From assembly GCF_003258365.1 (NCBI RefSeq), contig NZ_QHKM01000012.1, positions 1-64,000 on the forward strand: a DNA stretch of 64,000 nucleotides. The letters are read 5' to 3'. A program made the translations under genes and the position numbers. Within the stretch, counting starts at the first letter, position 1. Each line of letters begins with the position of its first letter. Of this stretch, positions 1-9,000 are shown piece after piece. The DNA comes from Hymenobacter edaphi. GTDB taxonomy: Bacteria > Bacteroidota > Bacteroidia > Cytophagales > Hymenobacteraceae. The notes beneath the pieces were generated by a model. That model saw nothing but the letters and a program-made list of their open reading frames with translations, was not told the origin of the DNA and ran no database searches.

Positions 1-111
1 TGGCTCAACTTCTTCCGACGGGTAGTCATGGACTACGAGTACACGCCCGAAAGCCACGCCGCCTGGATTCTCTGGGCAAACGTCACCCTGTGCCTCAACC
101 GACTACCTTAA
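1..111 (+). CDS. C-terminal fragment of an unknown protein
   Basis: An open frame enters from the left edge and ends at TAA (109-111). The visible 36 residues include the stretch RRVVMDYEYTPESHAAW followed by a short hydrophobic part and end in CLNRLP. I recognise no family. The fragment is too short to assign a role, and the start lies outside the window. The following lipoprotein starts 17 bp downstream on the same strand, so the two may be cotranscribed. Confidence 0.45.
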   Translation, partial: WLNFFRRVVMDYEYTPESHAAWILWANVTLCLNRLP

Positions 112-128
112 TTCCCCAACAGGCTCTT

Positions 129-311
129 ATGCTCCGTTTGCTTCACCGCGCCGCCGCGCTGGCGCTGGCCGCCGCCCTGCTCGCCGCCTGCGACGCCAAC
201 CACGACACCGACCAGATTTCCACCGAGTCGCCGACCACGCGCCACAGCACCGCGCCCGCACCCGACAGCAGCGGCTACGCGGTGGACAGCTCCACGACGG
301 TGCAGGAATAG
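129..311 (+). CDS. Small secreted lipoprotein, unknown function
   Basis: This is a 60-residue protein. I chose the ATG at 129 because it puts a classic lipoprotein signal at the N-terminus: a basic MLRLLHR start, a hydrophobic Ala/Leu core, then the lipobox LLAAC with the lipidated Cys near residue 20. The mature part is short, polar and rich in Ser, Thr, Asp and Pro, so it is probably a disordered tail on a membrane anchor. An in-frame ATG at 90 would lengthen the n-region without improving the signal. No conserved domain is visible and function is unknown. The stop lies on the left arm of an inverted repeat. Confidence 0.6.
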   Translation: MLRLLHRAAALALAAALLAACDANHDTDQISTESPTTRHSTAPAPDSSGYAVDSSTTVQE

Positions 312-410
312 GGTATGAGGGTAGGAGAGTATGGTGGGATGAGTCATTGTTTAAAAAACGCTTGACCTTTTACCTTCTTCAACTCCTACCCTCCTACCCG
401 CACACCCTAT
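308..410. repeat. Inverted repeat between convergent genes
   Basis: The left arm starts at 308 (ATAGGGTATGAGGGTAGGAG) and the right arm ends at 410. The reverse complement of the right arm reads ATAGGGTGTGCGGGTAGGAG, so the first 20 positions differ at two. The arms repeat the word GGGTAGGA or GGGTA and are separated by an A/T-rich stretch with TTTAAAAAA. The arms touch the stop codons of the lipoprotein (+) and the barrel protein (-), so the element may act as a bidirectional terminator. It resembles the elements at 5004-5113 and 12996-13080. Confidence 0.6.
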
Positions 411-2293
411 CAAAACCGGCTGGTGATGCCGAAGTGAATCTTGGAGGCGTTGAAGGCAAACGCCTGGCTGTTGGTGCGCCCCACCGAGTACACAAACTGG
501 AACAGGCCCGCGCCGGTGCGGAAGCTCAGGCCCGCGCCGAGGCCGGTGGGCGCATCCTCGCCGGGCGCGCCGGGCAGCCCCTGGCGCAGGTAGGCCTGAT
601 CGGCGAAGAGGAACACGTAGGCCTCGGGGCCGGTGAACTGCCGCAGTTCCACGGTGCCCACGCCGTACTGCGCGGCGTAAAACTGCAGCTCGTTGAAGCC
701 GCGCAGGGTGGAGAGGCCGCCGAGGCGAAACAAATCGTTCTGAAACAGGCGCTGGTTTACCAGGGCCTCGCCGCGCAGGCGGGTGAGCAGCACGCCCTGC
801 TGGCCCACGCGGAAGTAGTGCTCGGCCCGGCCGCTGAAGCTCACCTGGGTGGTGCGCAGCGGCAGCCCGTCGTAGAGCTCGGGCCGGATATCGGCGTTTT
901 TGCTGATAATCTTGGTGCCCACGGCGCCCTGGGCAATCAGCAGGGTGCCCCGGCGCGGAAACAGCGGGTCGTCGAGCGAGGAGCGGGTCACGTCGAGGCC
1001 GTAGGCGGTGTAGCGCGAGTCGATGTTGTCGGGCAGCATCTGCAGAGTGGGCAGGCGGCGCTGGGCCAGCAGGCGGGAGTTGCGCTGCTCCACAAACACG
1101 CTGATGCGCCCGGTGCGGGCATTGACGTGGCTGAGCTGCAGGCGCGGGCGCAGGGTCAGAAACGTGCTGTCCTGCTTGAACAGGTTGAAGGTGGCGGCCA
1201 CGTCGATGGGCGTGCCGAAGAAGTTGGGGTGCTGGTAGGCCGCGTCGAGCACCTGGGAGGCGGCATCCACCTTGCGCCACTGCAAGCCCAGCTGCTTGCC
1301 CCCGCCGCCGATGTTGCGCAGGTTCAGCGTCACGTCGCCCGTCACCTGCACGCGCTTCTGCCCGGCCGTCGGATTCGCGTTCGGCAACACGCCCACGATG
1401 GCGTCGAACTGGTTGGCGTTGCGGTCATCGAGCAAGAGATAAAGCCGGGCCCGGCCGCGGGCAAAGCGCACCTGCGGCTCCTCGCGCAGCTGCACGTAGG
1501 GCAGCAGGCGCAAGAGCCGGGCCGCGTCGTCGATGCGCTGCTGGCTGTAGGGCTGGCCGGGCACGATCTGCAGATACTTCATCAGAAAGCGCGCCTTGGT
1601 TTTGGTCTTGCCGAGCACCCGCACCGAATCGAACACCACCACCGGGCCACGGTCGAGCAGCAGGCGGGCGGAAATGTCGGCCCCGTGCAGCTGCACCGAG
1701 TCGAGGCGCACCTGGGCGAAGGGGTAGCCCTCGTTTTCGGCCCCGTCGAGCACGCGCTGCTGCAGGCGGGCCAGTTCGGCGGGCTGCAGGGGCTGGCCGG
1801 CGTAGAGCCGCTCGCGGAAGCCCGAGCGGCTGAGCACGTCCTCGCTCACGTTGCCGCGCTGCAGCCGGGCCCAGCGAAACTTCTCGCCCACGTACAGGCG
1901 CACGGCCAGCGTGTCGTGGCGCCAGTGCAGCTCGTCGGCCGAGGCGGTCAGGTAGGCGTCGGTTTGCAGGGCCAGCACCAGCTCGCGCACCTGCTCCAGG
2001 GCCGCCAGCGTGTCGGCCGCCATCAGGCGCGGGCGGTAGCGGTTGACGAGCGGTTGGTCGGCGGCTTCCACGTCGAGGCGAATGACCTTGGGGCGGGCGG
2101 GTGGCAGGCGGCGGGCGGCGCGGGCCGAGTCGCGCGGGACGCGGGGGCGCGGGGGCAGCGGCGGAGCCTGGGTGCCGGGCAGGTTGGGCGAGGTTACCGG
2201 CGAGGTCGTCTGGGCCCGGGCCGCGCGCGGGCCGCCCAGCAGCAGCCAGGGCAGCAGGAGCAGCAGAGCAAAAACGCGGGTATACCTTTGCAT
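410..2293 (-). CDS. Omp85/BamA-family outer-membrane barrel protein
   Basis: This is about 627 residues with a signal peptide (MQRYTRVFALLLLLPWLLLG, cleavage near ARAQ). A Pro-rich linker is followed by POTRA-like segments over roughly residues 60-290 and then a C-terminal beta-barrel. Near residue 525 the motif GGLSTLRGFNE matches the conserved LRGF/VRGF loop of the Omp85 surface-antigen family, and the protein ends in Phe (TSRF), as barrel proteins do. Family members insert or translocate outer-membrane proteins; this one is shorter than BamA and closer to TamA or D15-like paralogues, so its client is unknown. In-frame ATGs at 2326 and 2413 would only extend the n-region ahead of the signal peptide, which is why I chose 2293. 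Confidence 0.8.
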   Translation of the reverse strand: MQRYTRVFALLLLLPWLLLGGPRAARAQTTSPVTSPNLPGTQAPPLPPRPRVPRDSARAARRLPPARPKVIRLDVEAADQPLVNRYRPRLMAADTLAALEQVRELVLALQTDAYLTASADELHWRHDTLAVRLYVGEKFRWARLQRGNVSEDVLSRSGFRERLYAGQPLQPAELARLQQRVLDGAENEGYPFAQVRLDSVQLHGADISARLLLDRGPVVVFDSVRVLGKTKTKARFLMKYLQIVPGQPYSQQRIDDAARLLRLLPYVQLREEPQVRFARGRARLYLLLDDRNANQFDAIVGVLPNANPTAGQKRVQVTGDVTLNLRNIGGGGKQLGLQWRKVDAASQVLDAAYQHPNFFGTPIDVAATFNLFKQDSTFLTLRPRLQLSHVNARTGRISVFVEQRNSRLLAQRRLPTLQMLPDNIDSRYTAYGLDVTRSSLDDPLFPRRGTLLIAQGAVGTKIISKNADIRPELYDGLPLRTTQVSFSGRAEHYFRVGQQGVLLTRLRGEALVNQRLFQNDLFRLGGLSTLRGFNELQFYAAQYGVGTVELRQFTGPEAYVFLFADQAYLRQGLPGAPGEDAPTGLGAGLSFRTGAGLFQFVYSVGRTNSQAFAFNASKIHFGITSRF

Positions 2294-2572
2294 GTGGGGC
2301 CAGAACGCGGCGGCGCACGTTTTCATTTCGCCCGGCGCCGGATGTTCGGTTTTGGGGCCGGATAAGTCAGCCAGGGCGCCGAGCGAACCAGACGGGGCGC
2401 CGCGCGGTTTCACAATTTTACGGCTGATTTGGCGCCGGGCCCGTCGACTGCGGCGCGAAACGTCGCCCGGCGTAAATCAGGCGCTGCTTCGCGCATCAGG
2501 GAACGACCAGTTGCCGGCCGCCAGCACCCCGACATCAGCAACGATACGCGAACGGCAAGTTCGCGCTACCCC

Positions 2573-3715
2573 ATGGCCGGACTTTACCTCCACATTCCCT
2601 TCTGCAAGCAGGCCTGCCACTACTGCGACTTTCACTTCAGCACCGCGCTGGGACGCAAGCCGCAGGTGGTGGAAGCGCTGTTGCGCGAGCTGGAGCTGCG
2701 CCAGGACTACCTCGGCGGGGCGGCGCTGGGCACCATCTACTTCGGCGGCGGCACGCCCTCGTTGCTGTCGGAGGCCGAGCTTATGACGTTGTTCGAGGCC
2801 CTTTACCGGCGCTTCGATGTGGCCCCGGACGCGGAAATTACCCTGGAAGCCAACCCCGACGACCTCACGCGCGAGAAGCTGCGCGAGTTGGCGGCTTCGC
2901 CCGTCAACCGCCTGAGCATCGGCCTGCAGAGCTTCCACGAGCCGCATTTGCGCCTGATGAACCGCGCCCATTCGGCGCAGGAGTCGCGCCGCTCGGTGCT
3001 GGCCGCCCAGGATGCGGGCTTCGATAACCTCAGCATCGACTTGATTTACGGCGTGCCGGCGCCCGGGCCCGGCCACGGCATCTGGCAGCACGATCTGGCC
3101 CAGGCCCTGGAGCTGCAGGTGCCGCACCTTTCCTGCTACGCCCTCACCATCGAGCCGCAGACGGTGTTTGGGCGCCGCCTGCAGAAGGGGCAGTTTCGCG
3201 CCGCGCCCGAGGAGTTTGTGGCCCGGGAGTTTGAGCTGCTGCTCGAGGCCAGCCGCGCCGCCGGCTACGAGCAGTACGAAATCAGCAACTTCGCCCGGCC
3301 CGGCCACCACTCGCGCCACAACAGCAGCTACTGGCAGGGCACGCCCTACCTCGGCCTGGGCCCCAGCGCCCACTCCTTCGACGGGCGGAGCCGGCAGTAC
3401 ACCGTGGCCAGCAACGCGCAGTACGTGCAGGGCTTGCTGGAGCGCGGTGAGCTGCCCGCCACCCGCGAGGACCTCTCCCCGACCGACCGCGCCAACGAGT
3501 ACCTGATGACCAGCCTGCGCACCGCCGCCGGCTGCAGCCTGGCCTACCTGCGCCAGCTGGGCGTGGACCTGGCCACCGCCCGCGCCGCCTACCTGCAGCA
3601 GCTGCAGCACGACGGCTGGGCCACCGTCACGCCCGACCTCGTGCGCCTTACCGACCGCGGCAAGCTGCTGGCCGACCAGATTACGCTGGAGCTGTTTCTG
3701 GAGGCGCCGGAGTAA
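2573..3715 (+). CDS. hemW: HemW-like radical SAM heme chaperone
   Basis: This 380-residue protein starts MAGLYLHIPFC. The radical-SAM cluster motif CX3CX2C is at residues 11, 15 and 18 (CKQACHYC), followed by the glycine motif YFGGGTPS. The usual HemW segments then follow: EANPDD, NRLSIGLQSF, DLIYGVP and YEQYEISNFARPG. HemW was long annotated as oxygen-independent coproporphyrinogen oxidase but acts as a heme-binding chaperone. The N-terminus lacks the extra residues of true HemN, which supports HemW. The frame stays open upstream to 2429, but those residues look non-coding and the chosen start fits the family. Confidence 0.88.
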   Translation: MAGLYLHIPFCKQACHYCDFHFSTALGRKPQVVEALLRELELRQDYLGGAALGTIYFGGGTPSLLSEAELMTLFEALYRRFDVAPDAEITLEANPDDLTREKLRELAASPVNRLSIGLQSFHEPHLRLMNRAHSAQESRRSVLAAQDAGFDNLSIDLIYGVPAPGPGHGIWQHDLAQALELQVPHLSCYALTIEPQTVFGRRLQKGQFRAAPEEFVAREFELLLEASRAAGYEQYEISNFARPGHHSRHNSSYWQGTPYLGLGPSAHSFDGRSRQYTVASNAQYVQGLLERGELPATREDLSPTDRANEYLMTSLRTAAGCSLAYLRQLGVDLATARAAYLQQLQHDGWATVTPDLVRLTDRGKLLADQITLELFLEAPE

Positions 3716-3730
3716 GCGGGCGGCCCACGG

Positions 3731-3781
3731 CAGGCATTGCCGCGCTTGACGACGTCGACCTTCGGTTCGCTTGCAATGACT
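3731..3781. repeat. Imperfect dyad, possible dispersed repeat
   Basis: Between hemW and the next gene, GGCATTGCCGCGCTTG is followed after about 20 bp by CGCTTGCAATGAC, an imperfect inverted repeat around the word GCATTGC/GCAATG. The form resembles small dispersed palindromes common in Bacteroidota intergenic DNA. It may also act as the 3' end of the hemW transcript. The support is weak. Confidence 0.3.
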
Positions 3782-3866
3782 GCGGGGTGAACCGTTGGCC
3801 GGGCTGGCCTGGCGCCGCGCCGCTGCGTAGCTTGCCCTATTCCCCCGCCCCGCGTACCTTCCCCCC

Positions 3867-4313
3867 ATGCAACGCCTCATTGACGCCGTCGAATACGGAG
3901 CCGACTTTTTCGTGGAGGAAATCCACCTGCGCGCCATCGTGTTCGACAACTCCGACGACGTGACCCTGTGGGCCACCACCGTTTACGACGGCGACACCTA
4001 CTTTTTTCACCTCGGCCTGCCCTTCGGCCAGCTCGATATCCTGCTGCGCCACGCCGGCCCGCGCGCCGGCGAGCTGCAGGAGGAAGTGGCCGATGCCCTA
4101 GCCCACGCCCCGCGGCCCTGCCTGCTGGAGTACACCAACGCCGAAGTCGAGCCCATCGGGTTGCCCGGCATTGCCCTGAAGCTCTCCTTCACCTACCCCG
4201 CCGACGAGGACGAATTTCTCAGCGAAGACGAGGAGGAGGACTTTAGTGAGGAGCGCGCCGCCGCCGACAACGTGTTTTACCTCGAAGGCATTTACCGCCG
4301 CCTCGATGCCTGA
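3867..4313 (+). CDS. Conserved-looking hypothetical acidic protein
   Basis: This is 148 residues with no signal peptide or membrane segment. The N-terminal two thirds alternate hydrophobic and polar residues like a mixed alpha/beta domain. A strongly acidic run (DEDEFLSEDEEEDFSEE, about residues 110-130) precedes a hydrophobic C-terminus (VFYLEGIYRRLDA). I do not recognise the family. Its stop overlaps the start of the following hydrolase in ATGCCTGA, so the two are translationally coupled and may work together. Confidence 0.65.
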   Translation: MQRLIDAVEYGADFFVEEIHLRAIVFDNSDDVTLWATTVYDGDTYFFHLGLPFGQLDILLRHAGPRAGELQEEVADALAHAPRPCLLEYTNAEVEPIGLPGIALKLSFTYPADEDEFLSEDEEEDFSEERAAADNVFYLEGIYRRLDA

Positions 4314-5001
4314 TTCTGCGGAAACCCAGCCCGTTTTCTACCTGATTTCCGGCCTCGGCGCCGACGAGCGGGTGTTTCAGCGCCTCATTCCGCAGCTGCG
4401 CGGCACGGTGCACTACCTACCCTGGCTCGCGCCCGCCGACCCCGACGAGCCCATCACGGCCTATGCCGCGCGCATGGCCGAGAGCATTCCGCTCGAGCAA
4501 CGCTGCTGGCTGGTCGGCGTGTCGTTTGGGGGCACGGTGGCGCTGGAAATGGCCCGCCTGCGGCCCTTGGCCCTGGTGGCGCTGGTATCGAGCATTCCCG
4601 GCGCCGACCAACTGCCCGCGCTGCTCAGGCTCGTGCGGGCTACCGGGGTGCAGCACTGGTTGCCCCCGCAGATTCTGCACTACCTGCCGCGCCTGGGGCA
4701 GTGGTATTTCGGGGTGAGCAACGGGCCGGAGTACGAGCTGTTTCGCCGGATTCTGAAGGACCAGGAGCCGCGCTACACCCGCTGGGCCATCCGGAGCCTG
4801 TTTCGCTGGGAGAGCCGCGACATCGGCCCGGCCGTGCAGATCCGCGGCACGCACGACCGGGTGTTTCCGCCCGGCCCGGCCCGGGTGGAGTACCTTATCC
4901 AGGGCGGCACGCACTTCATGATCTACAGCCGCGCCGACGAAGTAGCGCGCATCCTCAACCAACTCGCCGGCGAATTCCGCACCGAGCCGCCGGTCGTCTA
5001 A
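4306..5001 (+). CDS. Alpha/beta hydrolase
   Basis: This 231-residue cytosolic protein has the alpha/beta hydrolase fold. The nucleophile elbow GVSFGG puts Ser at residue 73, an acid lies in the segment THDRVFP, and the catalytic His is in GGTHFMI. The early motif LISGLGADERVF supplies the oxyanion-hole region. The start at 4306 overlaps the preceding stop by eight bases, so coupling supports it. The substrate cannot be told from sequence; similar small hydrolases in Bacteroidota are mostly uncharacterised esterases. Confidence 0.75.
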   Translation: MPDSAETQPVFYLISGLGADERVFQRLIPQLRGTVHYLPWLAPADPDEPITAYAARMAESIPLEQRCWLVGVSFGGTVALEMARLRPLALVALVSSIPGADQLPALLRLVRATGVQHWLPPQILHYLPRLGQWYFGVSNGPEYELFRRILKDQEPRYTRWAIRSLFRWESRDIGPAVQIRGTHDRVFPPGPARVEYLIQGGTHFMIYSRADEVARILNQLAGEFRTEPPVV

Positions 5002-5003
5002 CT

Positions 5004-5113
5004 GGTGAACTGGTGAGATGGTGAAATAGTGAGTGCCGTTCTAGCTGCGCAACCTGCGCGGCTCTGGCCTCCCGGACATCAAACTCACCAGTTCACCACC
5101 TCACCAGTTCACC
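5004..5113. repeat. Hairpin built from repeats of GGTGAACT
   Basis: The arms are 5004-5033 and 5084-5113. They pair at 27 of 30 positions and are separated by a 50-bp loop. Each arm is made of near-tandem copies of a 9-10 bp word (GGTGAACTG, GGTGAGATG, GGTGAAATA). The element begins at the hydrolase stop codon and ends 2 bp before the ATG of the cyclase gene, filling the whole intergenic space. The architecture is the same as at 308-410 and 12996-13080, but with a different word. Confidence 0.75.
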
Positions 5114-5115
5114 GC

Positions 5116-5895
5116 ATGTTCACCCTTCAGCACCACGGCCGCACGTTTCGCTTCGATGCCACGGCGCCGCTCGACATTGCCCTGCCGCTGGCGCCGGGGC
5201 CCGACCAGGTCAACTGCTTCTGGGCCGAGCCGGTTGGCATCGACGTGATTCGCGTCGGCAGCTTCGTGGGCTCGGTGGCCGAGGGCGGCAGCACCAACTA
5301 CAAGCGCGTACACCTGACGCCCCACGGCAACGGCACCCACACCGAATGCTACGGCCACATCAGCCCCGACCCCGCGGCCACCCTACCCGCCTGCCTGGAG
5401 CGCTTCTTGTTCGTGGCCTGGCTGGTGTCCGTCGAGCCCCGCCACCGCGCCGACGGCGACTTGGTGGTGGAGTTGGCCGACGTGCAGCCGCTGCTACAAG
5501 CCGCCCCGGTGCCGCCCGAGGCCCTGGTGCTGCGTACCGTGCCCAACGACGAGGCCAAGCGCCACCGGCAGTATTCGGGCCAAAACCCGCCCTACATCAG
5601 CGCCGAGCTGGCCCAGTACCTCGTGGCGCAGGGCATCGAGCACCTGCTGCTCGATCTGCCGAGCGTCGACCGGGAGCTGGACGCGGGCGTGCTGGCCGCC
5701 CACCACGCTTTCTGGCAGTATCCCGACCACATTCGCCGCGGCGCCACCATCACCGAGCTCATCTTCGTGCCCGATGCGGTGCCCGATGGCCTGTACCTGC
5801 TCAACCTGCAGGTGACCATGCTGGCCCTCGACGCCAGCCCCAGCCGGCCGGTGCTCTATGCCCTGACCGAGGCCGATAGCTGGGCCGGGCATTGA
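5116..5895 (+). CDS. Cyclase-family metal-dependent hydrolase (kynurenine formamidase-like)
   Basis: This is 259 residues and cytosolic. It belongs to the cyclase family (PF04199), which includes bacterial kynurenine formamidase. The metal-site motif is visible as HGNGTHTE (His70, His75, Glu77), followed by CYGHI, and the later segment HHAFWQYPD carries further conserved histidines. Family enzymes hydrolyse an amide or ester with a divalent metal. No tryptophan-degradation genes are nearby, so the substrate is open. The ATG at 5116 follows the right arm of the hairpin by 2 bp, and upstream in-frame codons run through that repeat, so they were rejected. Confidence 0.7.
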   Translation: MFTLQHHGRTFRFDATAPLDIALPLAPGPDQVNCFWAEPVGIDVIRVGSFVGSVAEGGSTNYKRVHLTPHGNGTHTECYGHISPDPAATLPACLERFLFVAWLVSVEPRHRADGDLVVELADVQPLLQAAPVPPEALVLRTVPNDEAKRHRQYSGQNPPYISAELAQYLVAQGIEHLLLDLPSVDRELDAGVLAAHHAFWQYPDHIRRGATITELIFVPDAVPDGLYLLNLQVTMLALDASPSRPVLYALTEADSWAGH

Positions 5896-6016
5896 GTGGT
5901 TAGCAAGAATTTCAATTTTGGAAGCTCGTCCTTGAAATTTTGCGCTATAAACAGGCTTGTAGGATAATATAACGAAGAAAAAATATAGGCTTAGTCGATT
6001 AGCTGCCAGGCCCTTG

Positions 6017-6024
6017 TACCTTTG
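6017..6024 (+). promoter_or_regulatory. -7 promoter element TACCTTTG for the giant adhesin
   Basis: TACCTTTG matches the Bacteroidota sigma-ABfr -7 consensus TAnnTTTG exactly. It lies 72 bp before the chosen ATG at 6097, giving a leader of about 65 nt. A clear TTTG at -33 was not found. The A/T-rich block 5905-6000 just upstream may serve as an upstream promoter element. Confidence 0.6.
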
Positions 6025-6096
6025 CAGGAATGTAAAATCGGCTGTGGGAAGCTCTCCGGGCTTTTTACAGGCGGCTTTGAGTCTTCAGGTACCATT

Positions 6097-9000
6097 ATGG
6101 GAAAAACAGTACGCATTACCTGCTTAGTCCTACTCTGGCTAAGCGCCTTATCCATTCGAGCCCAGGCCCAGGCCGACGTAGCCACCAGCCTCAGCGGTGC
6201 AGCGACGGCGCCGGCGGGCAGCACGGTCACCTACACCTTATCGGTGGCCAACGGCAGCGGCAACCAGGCCGACGGCGTGAGCCCGCAGCTGCGCTTTACC
6301 GGCGTGGTGCCCACCAACGTGAGCATCTCCAACCAGGGCACCATCAACGGCAGCGGCGTGGTAACCTTCCCCAGCCTGAGCATCGGCGGGGGTGGCACAT
6401 TCCAGCCCACGGTGCGCTTCACCATGCCGGCCAGCGGCTCGGTTAGCGCTACGGCTTCGAGCACCGCCACCACCACCGACCCCAACGCGGCCAACAACAA
6501 CGGCTCGGCCGCCGCCGCCCAGATTACCACCTCCGCTACCCAGGTAGCCGACGTGGTAACGAGCATCGGGGGGCCGAACGTGGCCTCGGCCGGTCGCTCG
6601 GTAACGTACCAGGTGGTGGTGACCAACTACGGCCCCTCCACCGCCACCGGCGTGACGGCCCAGCTGACGTTGACCGGCAGCCCCACCGGCATCACGGTGA
6701 GCAGCGGCTCGGTCAGCGGCAACATCGTGACCCTCACCGCGCCCGGTTCGCTGGCCAACGGGGCCTCGACGGCCTACACGGTGCGCTTCACCATGCCCGC
6801 CGGCGGCAACGTGACGGGCCGGGTAACGGCGGCTTCGACCACCGCCAACGGTGACCCGGCCGCCGACAACAACAACGGCAACGCGCCCGGCTCCAACATT
6901 CAGACCACGCTGGTAACGCAGACGGCCAGCGAGCTGTGCGCGGCCCCCGGCAGCGACGGAACGACCACCACCGCGGCCAACCAGCTGCTGAATACTTACT
7001 ACCCCGGCCAGGGCAGCCCGGCCGCCGGTACGAGCACCCTGACGGTTGGCTCGCCCTCGGGCAGCAACGTCCTGCTGCGCGCCGGCGACTTGATCATGAT
7101 CATGCAGATGCAGGGCGCCGATATCAGCACCACCAACTCCACGGCCTACGGCAGCGGCTCGACCAGCGGCTACGGCCGTGGTACGCTGGGCACCAACCTC
7201 ACGGCCGGCCAGTACGAATACCGCATCGTGCAGACGGTATCGGGCAGCACCGTGACGCTGACCACCCCGCTGACCTATTCTTACCAGGACGCCGACGCGA
7301 CCGGCAGCGCCGGTCAGCGCCGCTACCAGGTTATCCGGGTGCCGCAGTACCAGGCCCTGACGCTGGGCGCCACGCTGACGGCCCCGCGCTGGAACGGCCG
7401 CACCGGCGGCGTGCTGGCCCTCGACGTGGCCGGTACGTTTGATTTCAACGGCAACATTATCGACCTGAGCGGGCGGGGCTTCCGCGGCGGCGCCGGCCGG
7501 GGCCTGACCGGCTCGGGCACGGCCGGGCTGTCGGCCAACGACTTTCTGACCCTGGCTACGCTGGCCACCAACGCCTCCAAGGGCGAAGGCATTGCCGGCA
7601 CCCCGCGCTACGTAAACAACGGGGGCAGCCTGCTCGATACGGGTGTGGAAGGCTACCCCGGCGGCAGCTACGGCCGCGGCGCCCCCGGCAACGCCGGCGG
7701 CGGCGGCACCGACGGCCGCCCCACGGCAAACGATGAAAATACGGGCGGCGGCGGCGGCGCCAACGCCGGCGTGGGCGGCTTCGGCGGCAACGCCTGGAAC
7801 TCCAACCTGCCCTCGGGCGGGGTGGGCGGGGGCGCCTTCACCCAGGCTTCGCCGAGCCGCCTCATCATGGGCGGCGGCGGCGGGGCCGGCACCACCAACA
7901 ACTCCACCGGTACGCCGGGCTCGGGCTTCGCCAGCTCCGGCGGCGCGGGTGGCGGCATCGTGATTCTGCGCGCTACGGCGGTCAGCAGCTCGGGTACTAT
8001 CAACGTCGACGGCGAAACGATGGGCTACGTGCCCGACAACGACGGCTCGGGCGGCGGCGGCGGCGGCGGCAGCGTGCTGGTATTGGCTAATAACTCGCTG
8101 GGCAACGTCCGGATAACGGTGCGCGGCGGCCGGGGCGGTACCAACAACGGGGGCGGTGCTCCGCACGGCCCCGGCGGGGGCGGTTCAGCCGGGGTGATTT
8201 ACGTTTCTTCGACGGCCGCAGGCAGTTCGTCAGAAACGCCCGGCAACAACGGCGTTACTGCCGGCAACAATGCCTATGGGGCTACGGCCGGTGGCAGCAG
8301 CATTGTGGCATCGAAAATCGATGTAACGCCCAGCGAAACCACCAATACCCCCTCGGGAGCCAACTGCGTGGCCGACGTAACGACTACGCTCATCGGCTTT
8401 ACCAACCTGGCGGCCGGCCAGCCCGTGGCGGCGTTTGAAGTAACCTTCAGCAACAACGGCCCGAACGTGGCCCAGCAGGTAACGCGTCGGGTGGTGCTGC
8501 CCACCGGAGCCACACTCACGGCTGCTCAACAGGCAGCCCTGCCCAGCGGTGCCACCTACGCCGGCGGCGTTATCGATTTTGGCACGCTAATTACCCTAGC
8601 CAGCGGTGCCGGCGACACGTACCAGTTCACCTTCACGGCTCCGGATACCCCTGGCACCGGCTCCATCAGTAGCCTGGTGACGACGACGACCAACCAGGGC
8701 AGCGACGCGGCCCCGAACCAGGCCACGCTGAACGTGACCGTTTCGACGGCCGCCGACGTGTTCACGACCGTTGTGGCGCCGGCCAGTGCCACGGCCGGCA
8801 GCACCGTCAGCGTAACGGCGACGTTTGGCAATAACGGCCCGCAACAGGCCACGGGCGTTACCCAGCGACTGCTGCTGCAGGCCGGGGTGAGCAACGTGGT
8901 GGCTCCGGGCGGCACGATTTCGGGCAACCCCGGCGGGCTCTACACCATCACGTACCAAACGAATGGCACGCTGGAGCCCAATACCAGCGCCCAGTACAAC

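Noticed and set aside
347-2365. Long plus-strand frame antisense to the Omp85 gene
   Set aside because: It is low in hydrophobic order and rich in Ala, Gly, Gln and His, as expected for the complement of a GC-rich gene. The minus strand gives a clear barrel protein with signal peptide.
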